Positions 58,312-64,000 of a stretch of 64,000 nt of DNA are shown one piece after another. This DNA is from Xenia sp. Carnegie-2017 (lineage: Eukaryota > Cnidaria > Anthozoa > Malacalcyonacea > Xeniidae): contig NW_025813482.1 of assembly GCF_021976095.1 (NCBI RefSeq), positions 5,741,356 to 5,805,355 on the forward strand, in the 5' to 3' direction. The notes beneath the pieces were generated by a model, which worked only from the letters and a program-made list of their open reading frames with translations, was not told the DNA's origin and ran no database searches. The position numbers were made by a program, and so were the translations under genes. The stretch's first letter is position 1; each line of letters begins with the position of its first letter.

Positions 58312-59855
58312 AAGTCAAAGGTTTGGCTTCAACTGTCGAATTCAAAATAACGTATCCGGTATTTAGACAAGACAATCTAATAATGCCCCACGCGATCACA
58401 CAGCGGGATATTTGTTGATGGACAAATTTTAGCGTTTTCAATAGTGACTGACTGATACAACAGAAAAATGTATTTGTATGTTTATATCCAATTCAATCTT
58501 TGCCGTAGATAAAGAAAAGCGTAAATAGCACATGGTTTGCTAATTAAGAGTTTGTCAAGCATGTAAACACTCAAGTGTCATGCATACAAACACTCAGAAG
58601 TCATGCATACAAACACTCAGGTGTCATGTATATAAACACTCAGAAGGAGAAGGGAGAGGAAGTGAAGAAATATCAACTCATATAACCCAGCTACAATAAC
58701 TCTCGAGTAGGTGCAATCCTCGACCTTCGGTCTCGAGCTTGCACTGATCTGCTCTCGAGTTCTCGCAAAGGTCTCCTCGGTTTGCATAAGATCGTGCAAA
58801 CACAGTAAACATCTTCTATTTCTAAAATAATAGATGGAAGGCCTCACAATTTTTTGAAGCCGAATTTGACAGACACGCGTGTCTGAAGGTCACAATTGAC
58901 GTGTATTACACGCGCGAAATTACACGTTATGCGAGACTTTTTACTAAAACATGTTTTTACCATTGGCGGGCCCAGAAATCTGTTTAAATTTTTTATTCAA
59001 TCGATTTATGTCAATAGTAAATATATTATTTGATTTATGTGCAATGTTTGACACGCACGCGATCTCGCGGGAATTCCACGTTTGTATGGTTTTAATGGTC
59101 TTATATAAAAAATTATGTTATACGAAGTTCGTAAGTATCTTGCGCATAATAGTGGCTTCTTTGGAACAAACACGCTTTAGTTTTTGTCATGTTTCCACCT
59201 TCCAGACATACGAAAACAAACAACTCTGGCAAAATGCCTTCTAGTTATGGCTGTCTTTGGCTTCCTTTACAAAAATTTATCTGTCGATATTGAGTATGCT
59301 TGATGTTAAGTGTCATTTGAAAAGGTGTTTTTTTTCCAAATAAAAACAAAAAAGGATTTTTGTTTTTATTTTGGAGATTCATAATTTTCGTACAAGTTAT
59401 TTTTTCGTTCGCTACTATTGGCCGTGTGTTCACTGTGTTGACAATGCGTGGAAAGACTGGGCGCTACTGGCATCAAAATATCGATTGACGCAGCCTTCCA
59501 TCTATTTTAGTTCAATGGACAATACAAACATTGAAGCTATCCTTTTACAAACAATACAAAGGATGCAAAATATATACGTACAAAAGAAAAAGCTACACTA
59601 CAACCTATTGCATGGTGCATATTAAATTCCTGTATGAAAGCAAGAAATATCGATATTTTGACGTTGTTGTTAACAAATTATCACAGACTCCTTTGCTTGA
59701 AAAATTTCAACATTGCAATTTGGAATTTGGGAGGATTTAGCTTTCATACTTAATACTTTGCTTACAATACTTGTAACGCAGCCCTCTTGTTGATATTTAA
59801 TAAAACTACTTAATTAAATGTAGATATGATCTTCGCACTTTGCTGGACAATTTAG

Positions 59856-59898
<43 letters not shown>

Positions 59899-60311
59899 GA
59901 CTCATCCCAAAGTCCAAGTCTACGCTTATGATTAACTATCCAGTTTAATAATATACTGCTGAGAATTTATCTTTTATAATATAAAGTAGATACATGGCTT
60001 TTACAAGTTATTTGAAGCACTTTACATCAACCAAAAAAGAAAGAAATGTGTTTTCTTGACCATGAATTATCGTCTCCCAGTGATACAACTAACTATATGA
60101 GAATGATAACAATACAGTTTTGCATTGTATGTACAAGACCGTGACTTTGTTCGTTTAATGTTGCCGAGAAAGTGTCATCTAGATTGTCTGGAGAACCTTC
60201 ACCATCTTCTGCAAACGGTTCTTAATCGTACACAAATTCATAAAATCGCTCGACATTGCGACATAGCTACTTGATTTATACCTCGACTCGAGTAAACGGC
60301 TCAGACATTAA
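58312..60311. other. SLC23-C upstream flank and intergenic DNA
   Basis: 58312-59360 matches 24416-25476 (upstream flank of SLC23-B), including a ~24-bp minisatellite with one more unit (58556-58645) and half of the foldback repeat (58685-58830). From 59361 the sequence is unique to this side, because unit B is replaced by the IS3EU-like element at that point. No supported gene in 59361-60311. Confidence 0.6.
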
Positions 60312-60591
60312 AGTGGTACTATGACGAAAATTTTGCCTCTCGTTTTTTTTTCATAGATTAATAGTGTATGTAAAAAAATCTCTTCTTGCGAAATTTTAGC
60401 GCAATGTATTTCATGCTGCTCGAGTTACGCAGCGATAAAACTTGAACTTTAAGAGCCGCCATTAAAATGCGCCATATTTGAATTTTCAAGAAGGAAGGTG
60501 CTTGTGACGTCATAGTCTTAACTCGCGGCTGTTTACAATATAACACAATATACAAATAGAGATTTAAAAGGTTGTATAACTCAATTTTTTT

Positions 60592-60907
60592 AACCTGCCT
60601 TCAACACGCTGTGTCGTGCAAGATTGCAGTAATAAGTCTGATAGAAGTACAGGCATTTCATTACATAAAAACCTAAACGACGAGTCTTTGAGAAGAATTT
60701 GGGTTAAATTTGTTCAGACGAAGCGCGCAAACTTTAATCCGAGTTCGCGCGAAATTCGATTTATGATTTGTTCGAATCACTTCTCGGATGATTGCTTTGA
60801 GCGTTTATTCCATTTGGGTGGTATGACTAGACGGCTCAAACCTGGTGCCAGTACCTACTATTTGGAAGAAATCACAAACACCAACAACGTTCAAGAGAGC
60901 GGCGTCA
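60592..60907 (+). CDS. THAP-type zinc finger protein (partial or remnant)
   Basis: The frame reads S-T-R-C-V-V-Q-D-C-S-N-K, then G-I-S-L-H-K, W-V-K-F-V, I-C-S-N-H-F and D-D-C-F. These are the C-x4-C … C-x2-H zinc ligands of a THAP domain (about 85 residues), with the usual aromatic and proline positions. THAP domains bind DNA in transposases and their domesticated relatives. The N-terminal M-P is not seen: the frame is open upstream (L-P-S-T-R-C), so the start is uncertain and may lie in another exon. A possible donor CAG then GTTAGC follows at 60908. No DDE domain is attached in the window. Confidence 0.75.
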
Positions 60908-61025
60908 GGTTAGCACAAGTTGCAATTATTATATACTTACACATATTGCACATGATAAATTTTCACAATTTGAGAGAACCAATAATACATCCAGGCAAAC
61001 TTTCAATATATAATATACATTTATA

Positions 61026-61625
61026 CTAAGGTTTTAAAGGAAATACAAAATGAAGTGTCTGTATCATGCGATGACCTTTGGTCTTTAAACCTAACGAAGC
61101 TGCTTGAAGAACAAATTCGTTCAGGCAAACTTCGTTAAAACCAGGGTGATCCAAAATGCATTTCCTTTCATCGATTTCAAACTGATACATTTTACCACGG
61201 CATTGCTCTATTTCCATGCAGCATCGGCACTCTTGAGGGTTGACAACAAGATCCAACGAACAATGGCCACATTCACACCTTTAATATTGGCCAAATTGTA
61301 TGTTTCCATAAAGTTATCATAGCTAACGGCAGACGATTCAGATCAAAGTAACACACTAAGAATGACATCTTACCATGAAGTAACATCAACACGGGCATCA
61401 AAACGATCTTGCAGCATGTCTTCAACCCGCCGTTCTTCTGCGACTGTAGCTTCGTACTCAGCAATTTCATCGGGCTAAGCAAGCGGTTCAATATTATCGA
61501 CAAATGGCAAAATTTCCGAATTAGATTCGTTCGAATTTGCCGTCACAAATTCCGATGAAGAAATCGATGCGTTTGTCTCGATCGAAGACTCAGAGAGCGA
61601 GCTAGATCTCGATGAATTTGACATT
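61026..61625 (-). pseudogene. P2RX7_C-like cysteine-rich protein with one in-frame stop
   Basis: Exon 1 is 61625-61374 (M-S-N-S-S-R-S-S-S, Ser/Glu-rich), the donor is GTAAGA, and exon 2 runs 61278-61026. Across the splice it reads W-C-E-C-G-H-C-S-L-D, then Q-E-C-R-C-C-M-E-I and I-L-D-H-P-G-F-N-E-V-C-L-N. This is the pattern I know from the cytosolic 'ballast' (P2RX7_C) domain of P2X7 receptors and from many standalone invertebrate proteins. One TAG interrupts exon 1 (I-E-P-L-A-stop-P-D-E). No channel domain is present. Function in the element is unknown. Confidence 0.72.
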
Positions 61626-62207
61626 TTTTTGCTCTATTTATGTATTACTTTGTATACTTTCCAATGTGCGCTTCTTGCGGTGTTAAGACTATGACGTCAC
61701 AGACTTTGCTGATTGCAAATATTCAGAATGGCCGATTTTAATGGCGGACATGAAAATTAGACATTTCAAATGTTCATAACTCCCTCGTTATATTATTATT
61801 TTTGCTTACATTTTACGAAAGCAATAATTGATATGTGCTTAAACTATTGAATCCTAAAATCGATGATTTTTTAACGTTAAGTTTTCGTCATAGAACCACT
61901 TTAAATAATTGGGTTATCATGTCTAGCTGACAATTGATTGGAATTTGGAAGCTATACTTTTGCAATACTCTGTCTTACTATATTCGTTTTATTTTATAAA
62001 AAAATGTATGTATTTATTTGAAAACGGCTATCAAATGATTCAAATCACCTAATGTTTATATATTATATTATATTGCCGGAATATTATATTTTCACAAAAT
62101 GTGTTTAATCAAGTGGATAAAACACGAAGCAACAGAATTGTTTCTAATGTTTCACACAGGGAAAATAACGCTTAGTGATTGACCGTTGCGATGATTTACG
62201 TCACTTA

Positions 62208-62345
62208 CCTAACAAGAATGATTTTCGAATTGAGACTTATCGGGCTTGTTCACATTTGCCATTTTTCTCTTTTATAAAACAGATGAAATGTCAGTAAATA
62301 GTTTACTTGATTATTGTGGCTTTGTAGTTTGTACTTCGGTTTCTG
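62208..62345 (-). promoter_or_regulatory. Candidate 5' non-coding exon/promoter, repeat 1
   Basis: On the minus strand it ends A-A-T-C-A-T-T-C-T-T-G-T-T-A-G then GTAAGTGACG. It shares order and motifs with 62637-62835 and 11237-11400. It could be the first exon of SLC23-C, whose first intron would then contain the Pao element. Confidence 0.45.
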
Positions 62346-62636
62346 TAACACAGGAATAAATTTGAGTTAACTATTACATTATACCACACACATATGATAC
62401 AAATTGTTCAGATTTACCTCAAAGAAGATACTTATCTATACTACTCGTCAACTGTGTTTGGTCACAATATAGTTTGGCTCTATTTGAGTTCAAGGATGAA
62501 ACGATCCACGAAAGATTTTGATTGGTTCTGGCACTGTGTGCTGGTCACGCGTTGTATTTATGCAATCTATAGTCTCATGGAAAAACGCATTTTTAAACTT
62601 ATGATTATCTTCGTTAAATTGGTAGTGAAATCGACT

Positions 62637-62835
62637 TACCTTTCGAACAAGAATGATTTTGCCTTTCAGATTCTTCAGATTTTTTCACGTTTTCCTTTAT
62701 TTCTTTTTCATATAGCAGATTGCCCACAAAGTTGTAATTGTCAATTGTGTTCATTGTTGGCAGCATAAATAGTTTACTGATTATTTAATTGCTTCTTGTG
62801 TTTCCGTTTCGGAAATGTAAGAATAAATTTGAGTA
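62637..62835 (-). promoter_or_regulatory. Candidate 5' non-coding exon/promoter, repeat 2
   Basis: Ends A-A-A-A-T-C-A-T-T-C-T-T-G-T-T-C-G-A-A-A-G then GTAAGTCGAT (minus strand). Direct repeat of the segment about 430 bp to the left, with matching flanks (AATAAATTTGAGT(T)AAACTAT and CACACACATATGAT). Either an alternative promoter or the first exon of another gene. Confidence 0.4.
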
Positions 62836-63166
62836 AACTATGACCACACACATATGATTCATATCATCCGAATTGTTCAGATTTCCCATAAATTCAATAT
62901 GTTGACAATTAATATTCGTTTTAATAAACAAGCCGCGGGAGTTTTTGGCAAGCCAATGCAGGTGTGGCCGTCTGAGATTGTCACCGTACTAAAATTGTTC
63001 TGCACATGCGCATTTCCATAATTCACATACAGTTTTGTTCAAAGATTGTCAAGCCGTGCTAAAATCTTGCAATTGCGACAGTTTGGCGTTTGTGCAATTC
63101 TCTTTCACGCATATCTAACAAGAAATCAGCTGAGGTAAAATGGATTAATAATAAAATATTGTAAAG

Positions 63167-63697
63167 CGACATATGAACTTTTAAAGAGCATAAAACTTAA
63201 AAATTTTACTACTTAAATTACAGTTTCATTTAATCGAACTTTGAAAATGACAGTGTATTTTCTAAAACAGTTTGTGAACATCTCTTTTCATTCTCGAAAT
63301 CTTGAAGTTTTTGTAATGTCCGATCTATACAACTTTCTACGTCATTTTGCATGACGAGTCCCTGCAAAGTTTCCAACATCTTTTATATTCAAGCCAACTT
63401 TTGGTTGAAATGATCATGCAATTGTTTATACCATTAACTCTTCACAATTAAGGGAACTCTGCTCAGTTGAAATAATATATCGGCAAATATACCTGCTATT
63501 TCAAATTCTCATTATGCAAAATGACGTAGAAAGTTGTATAGATCGGACATTACAAAAACTTCAATATTTCGAGAATGAAAAGAGATATGCACAAACTGTT
63601 TTAGAATATACACTGTGATTTTCAAAGTTCTATTAAATGAAACTATAATTTATGTAGTAAAATTTTTAAGTCATATGCGCTTTAAATTTAATCATAT
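63167..63697. repeat. Inverted repeat of about 185-bp arms with a ~155-bp spacer
   Basis: The left arm (63167-63353) contains AATGTCCGATCTATACAACT; the right arm (63510-63697) contains its inverse AGTTGTATAGATCGGACATT. Arms are about 90% alike by eye. Probably a foldback MITE; no target duplication could be fixed. Confidence 0.75.
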
Positions 63698-64000
63698 TTC
63701 AAATAAAGGTCTCCAAAGACTAAATTTTGCTGACATCAACTCTTCGAGATGCTTACGCTATATTTTCCCTCTTCATGTGTATGTTTGTAAATATCGTGAC
63801 CACATATATGGTGTGTTATTATGGATAGAAAATATTTAGTGGATGAAATACAATCTCAGAACGATGACAAACTTATGCAAACCGCCACAGTTGGGGCTAT
63901 CGCGTGAAAATTTTTGGCATCCGTCTAATGCACATTACAAATGGATCAAGTTTGAGCTTGCAAAGACTTGTTTTTCCTATAATACTTAACAAGCGAAGAG

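Larger units (their letters stand above)
60312..61900. mobile_element. TTAA-target transposon with THAP and P2RX7_C-like genes (Kolobok-like?)
   Basis: The ends AGTGGTACTATGACG and CGTCATAGAACCACT are flanked by TTAA (60308-60311 and 61901-61904). It contains a plus-strand THAP-domain gene and a minus-strand cysteine-rich gene that converge. TTAA targets plus a THAP domain suggest Kolobok, but no DDE transposase is visible, so piggyBac-like mobilisation is also possible. Confidence 0.7.
61905..64000. other. Non-coding right end
   Basis: No supported protein gene. Contains two candidate 5' non-coding exons in direct repeat (62208-62345, 62637-62835) and a palindromic repeat (63167-63697). The final 160 bp show nothing recognisable. 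Confidence 0.5.

Noticed and set aside
61273-61503. 76-codon minus-strand ORF in the TTAA element
   Set aside because: Wrong frame; the real P2RX7_C-like text runs in another frame with a small intron.
1-64000. tRNA, rRNA or snRNA genes
   Set aside because: I looked for tRNA-like A/B boxes and rRNA/U-RNA signatures by eye and saw none I could defend. The ACTTACC text at 11235, 62208 and 62636 recalled the U1 5' end, but the flanks fit a splice donor on the minus strand.

Overview
This window is AT-rich animal nuclear DNA. The genes have many short exons with GT/AG introns, and their products are metazoan families: ORMDL, SLC23 nucleobase/ascorbate transporters and MFSD6-like major facilitator proteins. 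The transposon set (BEL/Pao, PIF/Harbinger, Tc1/mariner-like, hAT-type MITEs, IS3EU-like, and a THAP/TTAA element) fits an aquatic invertebrate. A cnidarian seems likely to me, but the sequence does not prove it.

Layout of the host genes. An ORMDL first coding exon lies on the minus strand at 2221-2394; the rest of that gene is not in the window. Three SLC23 genes follow, all on the minus strand: A (2953-9989, 569 aa), B (17386-24353, 572 aa) and C (34130-50200, 565 aa). I could join eleven exons for each, with correct phases and GT/AG borders. A two-exon MFSD6-like gene on the plus strand lies between A and B (15135-17168, 548 aa, intact). A near-identical copy lies between B and C (31861-33890) and carries one nonsense codon (W265 to TAG). 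The MFSD6-like plus SLC23 module is a tandem duplication: roughly 11736-25476 matches 28563-59360 once later insertions are removed.

Mobile DNA fills most of the rest. Intron 2 of SLC23-C holds a four-level nest, each level with its own target-site duplication (TSD). A Tc1-like element (38815-48905, TA) contains an IS3EU-like element (40099-48829, ATATTT). That contains a Harbinger head-to-head dimer (40368-44487, TTA), which contains a hAT-type MITE (43445-44385, ATTAAATT). A second, rearranged IS3EU-like element (25477-28547) sits at the junction of the tandem duplication. A BEL/Pao retrotransposon (50270-58311) lies about 70 bp upstream of the SLC23-C start codon and itself carries a Harbinger derivative and two copies of a TA-target MITE. 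At the right end is a TTAA-flanked element (60312-61900) with a THAP-domain gene facing a P2RX7_C-like cysteine-rich gene.

The most interesting system is the IS3EU-like pair. Both elements combine a DDE integrase-type transposase, a convergent gene ending in a HECT ubiquitin-ligase C-lobe that keeps the catalytic cysteine position, and dense family-specific subterminal repeat arrays. Because the two elements are clearly diverged, the HECT gene looks like a conserved component and not a chance passenger.

Exon borders were derived by hand from splice consensus, phase and comparison of the three SLC23 copies. Family assignments are from remembered motifs; no database was searched.
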